Assembly: GCA_032622095.1 (NCBI GenBank)
Contig: CP136061.1
Location: 67,519,127 to 67,583,126 of the forward strand
DNA from: Siphonodentalium dalli
Taxonomy: Eukaryota > Mollusca > Scaphopoda > Gadilida > Siphonodentaliidae
Length of the DNA: 64,000 nucleotides
Direction: 5' to 3'
Part shown: positions 50,759 through 62,551 of the stretch, piece by piece
Numbering within the stretch: the stretch's first letter is position 1
Layout: every line of letters begins with the position of its first letter
Program-made: the position numbers and the translations under genes
Notes under the pieces: model-generated
The model's database searches: none
What the model saw: only the letters and a program-made list of their open reading frames with translations
Told to the model about the DNA's origin: nothing

Positions 50759-51001
50759 CAGTGCGTAAAGGGTGTGCGATAAGCAAAACACTCAGCACCG
50801 GAGAGATCCCACTATTGTGAACTTTGGTTAAAATTGTACCATGTTGTTTATAACATGCCGCAATAGCGTTCTCTAATCATCGCCACTCAATATTTTGGTG
50901 TTGAATGGGTCACAGACCCACTGTGAATCAATTCCCCCCACCAAAAATTAAAATCACCACGGTTTTGAGTGTTTTGCTTATCGCACACTCTTTATGTGCT
51001 G
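50759..51001. mobile_element. 243-bp Tc1/mariner-type MITE
   Basis: Inverted ends of about 37 bp: CAGTGCGTAAAGGGTGTGCG ... pairs with ...CACACTCTTTATGTGCTG, sharing the inner GTGCGATAAGCAAAACACTC. TA lies on each side (50757-50758 and 51002-51003), the target duplication of Tc1/mariner elements. No transposase. Confidence 0.8.
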
Positions 51002-51003
51002 TA

Positions 51004-51920
51004 TATAAACACGCTTGGCTCGCATTGTGTTTTGTGGATAATATCGTATCCATACAGCATTATACTACACAATTAGTATATTCTTGAAGACATTTACAAC
51101 CATACAACCAAGGTCATCCGTGCCTGTAACTATATAATATATAACCTGAGTTATGGTTTCAATGGTATATAGTTCCCAGTCAGAACATCAAAATGTTCGA
51201 AGGTTGTGAACGGGTGGAATACACGGTACTGCATATGCGCGTAACAAGTGTAGGGATTCTTGGCATAACATGATCTGTGAGTCCGTAAATCGGAGCGGGG
51301 TCAAGCACTAATATTAATCGTACTGGGCTTGTTCAACCGTATACTTGATATCGCGCGCCTCGGTTGTAAACAAAAGGGATGGCCTGTAATCACATCCCAA
51401 TACCGCTCTGGCAGATTGATACTTCGTCATTGAACGTGATTAATCGCTACTCCCTGAAGCTACCGACTTAAATTAATGAGGAGAAGTTCATTCTTTGCAC
51501 AGACGTTTGAAATGCATTCATGACATCCATTGATACGTCATAAACAAGATTTGTCACGGTCTGACAAATGACACTATTTCCATTCTAGCTCCTAATTCTC
51601 CTTAATTAAAATGTCCACATAAATGTGTGTTCAGCTTTCCGAAAGCCGGACTAGGGGGCCCGCGTTTGTTTTTATTTAACCAGGGATCGCCTGTTGATAT
51701 ACGCACTTCCGATTCTACTCTAGTTCTCGGAAGCACTTATTTCCCCGATATCAATGATCCTTTATCAACTTTGTGGGCGAACAATCTCCATGGAGTGTTG
51801 ACCCTGCAATGTGCCTTCCTTTAATAAAAAACGCGAATCGTGTCATACACCGTTATCGGCCTGACCATTTCCGCTTTAACCCTTTCTATAATGAATTGAT
51901 TCTCCCATTCAGTTATCATA
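51004..51920. other. Non-coding sequence
   Basis: Short open frames at 51627-51840 have no recognisable features. No repeat was recognised. Confidence 0.35.
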
Positions 51921-51924
51921 TAGT

Positions 51925-52112
51925 ATCTTCTTCTTCTTCTGCTTCCTTCTTTCTTGTTCTTCTTTCTTCTTCTGTCTTCTTTCTTGTTCTTCTTTCTTCT
52001 TCTTCTTTCTTCTACTACTTCTTATTTTTTCTTCTTCTTCTTTCTTCTTCTTTCTTCTTCTTCTTCTTTCTTCTTCTTTCTTCTTTCTTCTTCTTCTTTC
52101 TTCTGCTTCCAT
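51925..52112 (+). repeat. TTC/TTCTTT polypyrimidine tract
   Basis: About 190 bases almost entirely of C and T (TTCTTCTTCTTTCTTCTT-type). Long (GAA)n/(TTC)n mirror-repeat tracts can form triplex DNA. Translations give poly(S/F/L) on one strand and poly(E/K/R) on the other and are not genes. Confidence 0.95.
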
Positions 52113-52372
52113 TCACAATCCACCATCAACAGGCTGATAACTGTGACTAAAATTTGAATGATATGACCGTGGTGCCACCTCGCGTTCGCGGCTAGACCGC
52201 ATTGTTTCATGCAATGTTGATATGAATTTTTTTTTTGATGATGCAATCGTCAATGACCAACTTGTTAAATATACCGTAAACAATTTATTAATTGAAATTA
52301 GCTTCGGCAAAGGCGAAGCCATAGAAAAAGCCGTATAAGCCAATATAGAATGTATGAAATACTATATTAATT

Positions 52373-52579
52373 GGGGCCACTTCCTAATGGCGTTTCTGAG
52401 CGCGCTGAAAGCGATAAAACATTTGACATTAGTTGAGCACCAAAAACGACAAAATGTCGCATGTGTTGGTCGCTTGTGCGGCTTTCGGCGCCCAACAAAA
52501 TCATGCGCAACTAATGTCGTACCTTGTGTCGCTTCTGTCGCTTTCGGCGAGCACCAAAAGCGCCATTAGGTTGAAACAT
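52373..52579. mobile_element. Short relative of the 42-43.9 kb palindrome element
   Basis: Begins GGGGCCACTTCCTAATGGCG and ends AGCGCCATTAG, with decayed GCGCTGAAAGCGATAAAA and TGTCGCTTTCGGCG motifs inside. About 207 bp, so a MITE-like derivative; ends are less well matched on the right. Confidence 0.6.
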
Positions 52580-53824
52580 CGTGCAATTCTAAAACAATGG
52601 GGCAGAAGATAATTGGCAATTTCAAGGGCTGGTTAACTTGAAAATAAAGACACCAAACGACGAGCACTCATGTGTTTCGACATTCTAGTTCAAACTCAAA
52701 GTTTGTACTAAGTTAATCTCATCGCTGTAAAAAAAAAAATGAACTATTTATAATAATTATTCGGTATAATTGATTAACATTTATTAAGTGTTTGGATGCT
52801 ATGCAACAAATTAGGTTTGTGGGAAAAGAATTAACACGGTGCATTGTGCTCACGAACAATATGAATTGGGTGTATATCCGTCATGAATGAAAATATTTAT
52901 GCAGTGTACATCAGTCGAAAAACATTAACATATCGGTAATTTACTTGGTTACTGTGGTTAACACATACTACTATAGTACCGCAGTAAGATTATCGAGGAT
53001 ATTGCATGGCAACTGCTCGTAATCGCGGTGATACCATCTGACCGTGGTTGAATGGCGGTACAACCGGTCATTAACGGCCAATAACATTGTTAAATGGGTC
53101 GATTAATTAGAGCATAGCTGTAGTTGTATTGAACAGTCAAAGCATCAAAGTACAGCTTGTGACCGATTTAGTGATTCGTCGATATTTGGTGGAATTGGAT
53201 CCGTGATCATGCATATATCACAACACAATGACACAGTATAACTATATATCAGTGAGTCGCAGGCAGTTCGATAGAAACTTTCAAAACGACAGCAGACTCC
53301 GTAACTGGAAGAAGATTTGGCGACATGTTTCTCAACTCATAGCCACACATGTTTCGCTGAAATTGTATGAATATGATGCATTATGAGTGATTGATCTGTG
53401 ATCACACGACAGTTCGCGATCATTAATTCGGAAGAAAAGAATACCGACACACCAACATATTCCGTCTGGACATTCTGCATTGTTGTTAAATGTCTATTAT
53501 TCATCTGGAGGGCGTTCAGGAAAAAATAAGCAGACGACAGATAATAATTAGTACAAACGTAAATCAGCCATGATGTTAATAATAAAAACGCGGATCGTGC
53601 CTGTTCGCCGTTATCGGATGACATAATTCTGCAATGGTATACTTAATAATATGAAAACACATGCGGGTGTGAACAATCCGCGGGTTATGGCAGCATCATT
53701 GCGTTTATATACCCGATATTATTGCATGCGAGTTTGTCACATTCACTGTGTGCCGCACGTGTATTTTTTGTGATTATTGACTAACGACTAATAAGAATCA
53801 TAATTCGTGTAGTCGTTATGATAG
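52580..53824. other. AT-rich non-coding sequence
   Basis: No gene or named repeat was recognised; one 95-codon minus-strand open frame (53337-53624) has no visible domain. Confidence 0.4.
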
Positions 53825-53858
53825 TGATAACCAGTGATATTGTAAACGGGATAAGACA
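53825..53858 (+). repeat. Inverted-repeat arm, partner at 57772-57806
   Basis: GTGATAACCAGTGATATTGT and AAACGGGATAAGACA pair with 57772-57806 with few mismatches. A related hairpin, CAGTGATATTGT / ACAATATCACTG, lies at about 57865-57895. The arms enclose two Helitron-like elements and the foldback element, so they may be ends of an older host element. Confidence 0.6.
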
Positions 53859-53941
53859 CTTTGATACAGCTTTAACAGTGCCACCTCTCCGTGGAGAGGG
53901 TCTGTCTGATAGCAGGTACATGCTATATATATATATATATA

Positions 53942-54670
53942 CTAGCAGGTGACCCGACTTCGTCCGGGCTTTGACCTTGAATTGACCATTGTGAAGGTCA
54001 AGGTCAGGTCGGAATCACGATTTGACCCGACCAAAAGAATCCCCGGACAAAAGTACCCATAGGTATCAAATTCCGTCGAAATCCGTTCGTTTTACCAGAT
54101 TTGACCTTGAATTGACCATTTTGAAAGTCAAGGTCAGGTCGGGGTCACAATTTGACTGGTCCATGAGAGTTCCTGGACAAAAGTGGTCCTAGGTAGCAAG
54201 TTTGGACTCAATCGGTAGTGCCGTTTTCGAGTCTATAACGGACACACACATACATATATATCATTTGTGGGTACCCGTTTCAAGGTGAAGGTCACCTCGG
54301 GCGGAAAAGCTGACCCGATGAAAATCTCCACCATTCCTAGGAACCCCTAAGTACGAACACATACATTCACACAACACGCTCATGTCTGGACACAGACACA
54401 ACACGCTCATGTCTGGACACAGACACGCTCTTTATCAACGACACTGCGGATACGAACGCTCTTTAACTATTACGCGATTAACCCATGAATTACCATTGCG
54501 GTGGCGGGGGAATGGAGAAGGAGTGCTCTGACGTTCTCAGAAGCGGTGCGATGACACTTCGTCTGCGATTTTACCCTTAGATAGGAAGTTTGGGCTCAAT
54601 CCTTCCGGCAGTTTTCCCGGCCATAGCTAACAGACAGACAGACAAACAGAAGTCCCAAAATATATATATA
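53942..54670 (-). mobile_element. Helitron-like element H4
   Basis: The left side on the plus strand reads CTAGCAGGTGACCCGACTTC then GTCCGGGCT, the reverse complement of the hairpin-CTAG end. The right end passes CAGACAGACAGACAAACAGA and finishes in CCCAAAATATATATATA. Inside are TTGACC/GGTCAAGGTCAGGT repeats and a short tandem (ACACAACACGCTCATGTCTG) at about 54370-54430. It abuts H5 directly. Confidence 0.75.
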
Positions 54671-55591
54671 CTAGCAGGTGGACCCGACTTCGTCCGGGCT
54701 GTTTCCCCTCTGCTTTTCGGCGAATTGCGCGATTTGACCTTGAATTGTCGATTTTGAAGGTCAAGGTCAGGTGGGGTCACGATTTGACCCGTCCAAAACA
54801 CTGCCCGGACAAAAGTACCCGACAAAAGTACCCGTCGAAATCCATCCGGTTTTAGCCGATTTGAACTTGAATTGATCATTTTTAAGGTCAAGGTCAGGTC
54901 GGGGTCACGATTTGACCCGTCCAAAACACTCAGTGGACAAAAGTAACCCTATGTATCAAATTTCGTGGAAATCCCATCAAAATTCGCGATTTGACCTTGA
55001 ATTGACCCGATTTCAAGACCAAGGTCACGTCGTACGGGCAAATGAATAGGCTTATGAGACTCCACATACGAAAGTATCCCTAGACACTAATTTTCATCGA
55101 AATCCCGTGATATTCGGGCGATTGACCTTGAAATGACCCGATGTCAAGGTCAAGGTCACGTCGCACGGGCAAATTAATAGGCCTATGCCACTTCCCGGCC
55201 GAAAGTACGCCCACATACCAAGATTCATCGAAATCGGCTCGGCCGTTTTCTTTCAAGTCGATAGCTCTACCCGTTTCCGAGATCTGGTCTGCGCATGCGC
55301 GAAGCTGGCGTCGCACGGGCTCGGCGACCCGATAAAATTCGTATCCGGGGCAAGATACATTCACATAGCAAATTTCAAGTCGATAGCTCCACCCATTTCC
55401 GAGATCTCGTCTGCGCATGCGCGAAGCGGGCGCAGCACGGGCTCACCAATACGACAACGTCCACCGCCTGGTCAAACTACACCCACGTACCAAGTTTTGT
55501 CCCGATCGGTCGAGAATCGTAGATTTGTATAAATGACAGACAAACAGACAAACAGACAGACAGACAGAGGTCTTCAAAAATATATATGAGA
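54671..55591 (-). mobile_element. Helitron-like element H5
   Basis: Begins on the plus strand with CTAGCAGGTGGACCCGACTT and GTCCGGGCT, and ends with CAGACAGACAGACAGAGGTC, TTCAAAAATATATATGAGA. It combines the TTGACCCGTCCAAA repeat type of H6 in its left part with the GATCTCG..ACGGGTGG type of H3 in its right part, so it links the two internal repeat families to one element. Confidence 0.75.
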
Positions 55592-55893
55592 TATAATAAT
55601 GATCAAATCCACACCTTTTGTCTGATATGCAGTGAAAATACTAACACATAATCGATGTAGTACTGACTACCATGCATGTGTGTTATTGGAATTTGAATAA
55701 AAATGTACTCACTAAGTTAAAGATGGCTGACTTTCAGGAGTTTTCTGCTCTTATGTTTACCTCTGGTTGATTTAATGTCCTTATTCTGGAAATTCAGTGC
55801 AGCGTGTATTCTTAATATCCGAAAATGTCAATGATCTGTCTTTGTATTTTTCCTTTATATAACACATTTGGAAACAGCTTCAGGAAAATACTC

Positions 55894-55902
55894 TCTAGGA
55901 AA
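55894..55902. repeat. Target-site duplication, left copy
   Basis: TCTAGGAAA directly precedes the foldback element; the identical nine bases follow it at 57505-57513. Confidence 0.85.
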
Positions 55903-57504
55903 AGCAGCGTGAATTTAGTTACTTATTCCTTATTCAAAAAATTTGGGGAAATGTGGCAAATGACCATGGCAACGTCTTAAGTAGGGCGAGACAAAACTTT
56001 CTGTGAAATTTTTTTTTCGAACAAAAGTTACAAAATGCACGAAATTAGGCAAAGTCCGAAAATGAACGGAAATTAGCCGAAACAAGTGCGGCCGAGGTGG
56101 CCATTTATGGCCCCGCACTTGTTTCGGCCAATTTCCGTTAATTTTCGGACTTTGCCTAATTTCGAGAATTTTTGAACTTTTTTTCGAAATATTTTTTCAC
56201 AGGAAGTTTTGTCTCGCCCTACTTAAGACGTTGCCATGGTCATTTGCCACATTTCCCCAAATTTTCCTGACCGAGCAGAGCGGGAATTTCTATTTGACCC
56301 ACTTTTTGGGACTCGACCCAAAAACTTTTCGGCCTCGACCCAAAAAACTTTAGGCCCAAAAAGTTCGGCCCTGGTAGCCATTTTTTAATATGTGACAGTT
56401 TGCCACATTTTCAGAAATATTCCCGACCGAGCAGAGCGAAAACTGGGATTCGACCCATTTTTTGGGACTCGACCCAAATATTTTTCGGCCCAAAATATTT
56501 GGCCGAGGTGGCCATTTATGGCCCCGCACTTGTTTCGGCCAATTTCCGTTCATTTTCGGACTTTGCCTAATTTCGTGCATTTTGGAACTTTTTTTCGAAT
56601 TTTATTTTTCACAGGAAATTTTGTCTCGCCCTACTTAAGACGTTGCCATGGTCATTTGCCACATTTCCCCAAATTTTCCTGACCGGACAGAGCGGGAATT
56701 TCTATTTGACCCATTTTATGGGACTCGACCCAAAAACTTTTCGGCCCAAAAAGTTCGGCCCTGGTGGCCATTTTTTAATATGTGACAGTTTTCCACATTT
56801 TGCGAAATTTTCCCGACCGAGCAGAGCGAAAACTGGGATTCGACCCACTTTTTCGGACTCGACCCAAATGTTTTTCGGCCCAAATTTTTTGGCCGAGGTG
56901 ACCATTTATGGCCCCGCACTTGTTTCGGCCAATTTCCGTTCATTTTCGGACTTTGCCTAATTTCGTGCATTTTTGAACCTTTTTTAGAAAAAAAAAATTC
57001 ACAGGAAGTTTTGTCTCGCCCTACTTAAGACGTTGCCATGGTCATTTGCCACATTTCCCCAAATTTATTTTCCTGACCGAGCAGAGCGGGAATTTCTATT
57101 TGACCCACTTTTTGGGACTCGACCCAAAAACTTTTCAGCCCAAAAAGTTCGGCCCAGGTGGCCATTTTTTAATATGTGACAGTTTGGCACATTTTCCGAA
57201 TTTTTCCCGACCGAGCAGAGCGAAAACTGGGATTCGACCCACTTTTTCGGACTCGACCCAAATATTTTTCGGCCCAAATATTTTGGCCGAGGTGGCCATT
57301 TATGGCCCCGCACTTGTTTCGGCCAATTTCCGTTCATTTTCGGACTTTGCCTAATTTCGTGCATTTTGGAACTTTTTTTTGAAGAAAAAAATTTCACAGG
57401 AAGTTTTGTCTCGCCCTACTTAAGACGTTGCCATGGTCATTTGCCACATTTCCCCAAATTTTTTGAATAAGGAATAAGGAATAAGTAACTAAATTCACGC
57501 TGCT
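55903..57504. mobile_element. 1602-bp foldback (MULE-like) element
   Basis: Long terminal inverted repeats of about 185 bp start AGCAGCGTGAATTTAGTTAC and are nearly identical; the first 33 bases match perfectly. Inside are three tandem units of about 390-412 bp starting CCTGACCGAGCAGAGCGG-type at 56266, 56678 and 57072, each ending with part of the terminal sequence (CTACTTAAGACGTTGCCATG). The left arm folds back at once through CCGAAACAAGTGCGG / CCGCACTTGTTTCGG. Flanking 9-bp duplications and long inverted ends fit Mutator-like or Foldback elements. No transposase is encoded; the many F/P/R-rich open frames arise from the repeats. Confidence 0.85.
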
Positions 57505-57513
57505 TCTAGGAAA
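57505..57513. repeat. Target-site duplication, right copy
   Basis: TCTAGGAAA, identical to 55894-55902. Confidence 0.85.
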
Positions 57514-57997
57514 ACAAATTGTGTGAATGTTGCTTGGCTCGGGATGGTCACTGGTCAACCCGCATATATTCCCTTTGTCTTGGCTAGGGCTTTCCAAATA
57601 GAAAATATTTTCTTTTTATCTCCCATCTCTTGACTATCTCCCATCTCTTGACTGTTCAATTATGAGTTCGTAGCAAATGCATTTAGGGCGCCCTTTAACT
57701 GCCTTTGCAATACAATGTGAGGCAATATACAGCAGTGTGTTGCTTAGAGGTATTGATGCCATAATGTCTTATGTCTTATTCCGTTTACAATATCACTGGT
57801 GATAACGGAAGTCATTCTGCTCGGTGGTAGCACCGGTATGTTATATATACAGCAGCAGTGATATTGTAAACAATACAATATCACTGTACAGTTGTCAACG
57901 AAAACTATCAACGGAGTGAGTTCGTCAGAAATATAAACATTCTCATCCGGTCAGATAATGTCGGCACCGACATGTGCATTCAACTGAGCTATCAAAT
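57514..57997. other. Non-coding sequence with inverted-repeat arm and hairpin
   Basis: Holds the right arm of the 53.8-kb inverted repeat (57772-57806) and the hairpin at about 57865-57895. CTCCCATCTCTTGACTAT is duplicated in tandem at 57620-57650. No gene is seen. Confidence 0.5.
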
Positions 57998-58418
57998 AAT
58001 ACGCACATGATTAGATAGCGAAAGATATTTAATCGGGGTTCACGATTAGATAGCGATTGATATTCATTCGGAGTAACACATGGCACGCAACGTTATGATT
58101 ATATTTCGAAATGAACTGAGTTAATCGGAAGGTTGATAAATCTATATAGAAGTACTTTAACGAAATAACGGAGATTTGTCTAAAATATTTACAACACCAC
58201 AAGTGGGCAACAGGGTGGTGCATAAGTCAAATTATCCTTTTGGTTGGGTGGGCTAGGTGAGGTTATGTACACTTCATCAAATATTTCGGTAAAGTATACA
58301 ATCCTAACCTCAATCTCATAACATCGCGTGGCACATGTTACTTCGGCTGAATATCAATCGATGTATCAAATCGTAAACTCCGATTAAGTATCTTTCGATA
58401 TCCAATCATGCGCCTATT
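57998..58418. mobile_element. Foldback MITE with about 105-bp arms
   Basis: Left arm 57998-58100 (CGCACATGATTAGATAGCGA ... GGAGTAACACATGGCACGCA) and right arm 58318-58418 are reverse complements with scattered mismatches; the unique centre is about 215 bases. No clear target duplication. Confidence 0.65.
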
Positions 58419-61400
58419 GGTTGGAATTATGTATGTAATTTCGTGTTACGGTGTGTTTTATTATCGTATACAACTCATAACCCAAATTCGCAGGTGACCA
58501 TCAACGCGAACATGAAGTAGTCTAACAGTGTAAAACTAAAAAAAATAAAAATATTACTAAGCCACCTTGAAGCGCTGTGTATACCTTAATTTTCCACGAA
58601 CGTCTATTAAATATAATCCTGTGAAACCGGCCAGCCTGAACAATTATTGATCCAAGTTCATATAGCGTGATCGATTTGTTTCAAAATGTCTCGAAAGATG
58701 TGAATACCATCCTGAAATCTTTCACACACTCAACGGCTCCTTGTCAACTCTCACATTGTTAACCAATAGCTATTCAAGCAATGGCGTACATTCAAATTGC
58801 CGGACTCATACAATTCTTGAAGACCAAGAAGACACATATATATAGGGGGAGCGGGTTCGCCAAAAACAACTTGCTTAGTCCCTTCGATTTCACCATAAAC
58901 ACAGCAATACAATATTACAATCACACAAGCCGATAGCGCTTTGCGTGACTTACAATAATGACATATCCACCGGGATCAAGTTAAAAGTTTATCGCGAAAT
59001 CGGCTAATAAAAGTCCCATAAATCATGCAATCTCGAGATCGTACCTTGACGTATTGTGAACTTTATATTGACGAACTTTTATTAACTAAGAAATATATTA
59101 CCTGTGCCAATTTTTCACTTAAACCGGGGGGAGGGGGGGGGGGTCGAAAAAAGATTACAGGCAAGTATGCTGATTTTTTTCTTTCGACCCTTATTGGGAC
59201 CCACCCACCCACGCGTCCAAATTTTTTTCCGTTTTCGGCAGTTTGTTCCGACCGTTTATGGACACTCACCCCCCTTTTAACACTAAAACAGAGATTTGCG
59301 GGGGGAAATTCACTGTAAACAGCTGTATGTGAATTTCTGTGCATACTATTATGAAAAAATGGAATTAGTCTCTGATGGAATACGCTTTCATTTACTTCTG
59401 ACTTTTTAGTACTTTTGTAGTAAAGATTTGTCAGGTTAATTTATAGACACTATGATTATGGTGAAAGTCGGTTTTGTTGAATTGAACATTCGTTAGTTCA
59501 CCTGAGTCTTACCCATATAAATACAAACTGCGATTATTTTTTCATTTGGTGAGCAGATCTCTAAATTTTGAGGAAGATGGTTACCGGAGTCAAAAGATGT
59601 TCTGTTATCATATTTACTTTTTTGTTATCATATTTACAGTTTTAGTTGTATATGTCTGTAAGGTTCAGTCTTACCTCAATATTATCGTGAGCCAACTTTA
59701 TGTGATATATGATCCACCTATATTTTTACATTGTCATGACAAAGGTTGTTTGCCTAAAAAGCCGTCCATATTTGTTTTTCGATTGTTTTATTTGCACATT
59801 TAAATTTATGCAGATCCTGACAGATCATGCTAAAACAAGCGACATATTCACGTGAAATAATGTCGTCATTAATACTTCTGTATAATTATGTCAAGTTCAT
59901 TTCTATATGCATCATGACTATAGTGAAGTTTTGTTGGTTTAATCAAACTTTGAAAACCAAACTTGGTGAATTTGACAATCAGAGTCCTGTCTCTACAAAT
60001 CAATATGTAAATGGTATGGAAGTTCGCATGGCATGTCCATGGTTATTGTTGTTACGTTTTATCAAGTCAGCAGATCTAGTCTAATATTGACGACAAGTAC
60101 TCTATGTGCTATTATCGTAGTATTTACTTTTTTATTTTAAAGTTATATTTTTAATCAGCCCAGCTGAGCCCGGTTACTGTTTCATAGTTTAGTGATGAGC
60201 ATTCCACTTATTTTCTTTTATAGTTTTATGCTAAATGTTATTTTGTTTGTTTTATATGCAGATTATGCCAAAAAAGTTATAATTTTATGAAAATTATTGT
60301 TGTTTATACAGATGGATTATAAGAAAATTCCCTTCAGTGCTGTTGAGTTATTGAATAAAACTAATCAGCTAAACCCTCCTGTAATACAAAACTGAATAAG
60401 TCTTCTGCCAGTATATATTATTACAGGTGTGTATATTTAATTAGCTTGGTTTAATATAAGATATTAAGACAGTCTTTGTTTTAAAAATTGTCGTTACGAA
60501 ATTTATGTTTAAATTTACCTTGGACTAACAGCTGGGACTGACACCCATTTGCAACAAAATACAACACGATAACTTCCTGCAGTCAGTTTAGCAGTTAGAA
60601 TTACATTATTTCTTTTATTATAAGGTGTTTTAAGCCAAACTCATTGCTAAAAAAGTATAAAAAAAAACTTGCAAAAAAAAAAATTGAGTTGCGGAAGAAA
60701 TTGTTTGTTGGTCCCATCGACCACCACCCACCCCGGCATACGTGCCCGGAAAACTAGAACATTCATGTCTCCTCAATTTATGCGTAAGTATTGTGACCGC
60801 TTAACAGCAACTAGTGGACTTCTGATGGATATTCACTCCGCACCAAAAGAATTTGCATAAAAGACTTTAGTCGATGGTGGTGTGCATCTCATTTGCATAC
60901 CAGCGTGGGACACGCCATTCGAATACAGGCAAGACTACAGTAATTAGATTTACAATTATCCTACTAGAATCAGAGCGTGGTCACAAGTAATTTTATAAAA
61001 AGAAACGTTCGTATATGTCTCACTTTTCGAGATTTATCTGAATTTTTCATTTGTATAAAAGTAATTCGTCTTAAGTCAGTTAATGGAATCGCGACTGGTC
61101 ATTCGGGTCTAACTGGCGTCACCCATGTGGGGCTCGACCTTCTAGATTCCGAATGGCCAGTCGCTCTTGCGTTAAACCTGACGGGATAGCACATGTCGGC
61201 CTGGATTCTACCCCAGTACCCGACCATACAGCACTACAGGAAGGACACCACCATGCAACTTGCACCTAAATTTGAATATATTGAGCAAACATTTTCGTTG
61301 CCATAACGAACGTGTCATTTCTTGACATATAGACGACTGAGGACGGCCAAAAATATCTCATTAAGGCCACTCAGAAGTCACTGGGTGGAAGTGAAATTTC

Positions 61401-61960
61401 TGAGTTTTCGCACGCAAAATTTTATTTAGTTTATTTTGTTTAAGCTTTCACAGAAACGATGACATGTTCTCGGAAGAATCCACCCTTTATTGATAACAAC
61501 GATCGGAATGTCAATGTCCCAAACTCGGAAACTCAGTTCAGGTGAGTATTTACACTTTACAGACAAATAGCTGATACTGTTATATAGGGTTAAATCAAGC
61601 GGGGTTTCTATGTTGTTTCCGAAATGTGGGCAACGAGTTTATTATTGGAGTCCAATAAAAACACCAGCCGGGAAATAACAGAAAGACAGCTATAAACAAT
61701 TTAGCGGAGAACTTACCACCATATCATCTCTCTCACGCGACAATGATGAACGATTATCGATATCTGGCCTTACTAATCCGCTTATCACTAGCCCAATACA
61801 ATGGACACCGCTGATTATGTTATCATTTACTATGTCATCAAGACACATGTTTCAAATCCAAACACAATTCCAACTCCTGTGATTTTAAATGCGCATCGGA
61901 CTGTTTTCCGAACCCAAGATGGTGACACTCTTTCCACAATTCTCTGTATATATTCGTAGG
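58419..61960. other. Long non-coding stretch
   Basis: No gene was recognised. A poly(G) run lies at 59127-59142, and an inverted repeat at about 61090-61170 (GCGACTGGTCATTCGGGTCT / CCGAATGGCCAGTCGC). Open frames of 60-97 codons show no domain. Confidence 0.4.
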
Positions 61961-61984
61961 AATAAAATAATGTAAAGTTATTAT

Positions 61985-62108
61985 ACAATGTTGTGTACAG
62001 TATGAGTTTTTCTTGTACGATTCTCGGTTGTGTTGAAAAGTCATATTATGACTTTTCACCACAACCTGGACGAGTACAAGAAAAACTCATACTGTACACA
62101 ACATTGTA
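61985..62108. repeat. Long hairpin, about 62-bp arms with almost no loop
   Basis: ACAATGTTGTGTACAGTATG on the left and the reverse complement CATACTGTACACAACATTGT on the right bound an imperfect palindrome centred near 62046 (AAAAGTCATAtTATGACTTTT). Most of the arm pairs, with mismatches clustered around TACGATTCTCGG / CCTGGACGAGTA. It could be a MITE or give a hairpin RNA. Confidence 0.85.
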
Positions 62109-62173
62109 CAAGAAAACTAAGATACATGCATCAGGTCGGCCGTGAACTATCTACCATAGAATTGTTGTAGCTA

Positions 62174-62551
62174 TCGATTATACATTTTGAAATACCTGTC
62201 TGTATGTATGTATGTGTGTATGCATGAATGCATGTGTGTATGTGTTATAGACTCTAACACTGCTCGTATTTGGTATTTAACGTGTCAACTTGACCTCGCT
62301 CGTAGGCATGTTTCTGGACCTTGACCGATCCGACTAAAAATTTGTGTGTAGGACTACTTCGATCCCGGGAGCAATATGGACGGGTCCAATTTCACGTGGG
62401 ACCATGTTCTCGAACGTGCTGATATAGGCATGTTTCTGGACCAATTGAACAATAGTTTGGCCAGACGCTGTATATACTGGGTACTGGCCAGATGGAGGCG
62501 ATCACAAAAAAATCCCTAACTAGCCCGAACGAAGTCGAGTACATCAGCTAG
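62174..62551 (+). mobile_element. Helitron-like element H7
   Basis: Starts TCGATTATACATTTTGAAAT and CTGTCTGTATGTATGTATG, and ends with hairpin AGCCCGAACGAAGTCGAGT, ACATCAG and CTAG (62548-62551). The internal sequence differs from the other copies (CGTAGGCATGTTTCTGGACC present twice in related form), so it is a separate subfamily with the same ends. Confidence 0.75.

Noticed and set aside
51909-52246. Open frames rich in E, K, R or S, F, L
   Set aside because: Direct translations of the TTC/GAA microsatellite on both strands.
56350-57397. F/P/R-rich open frames of 67-110 codons on both strands
   Set aside because: Generated by the internal tandem units of the foldback element; mirrored on opposite strands by the inverted arms.
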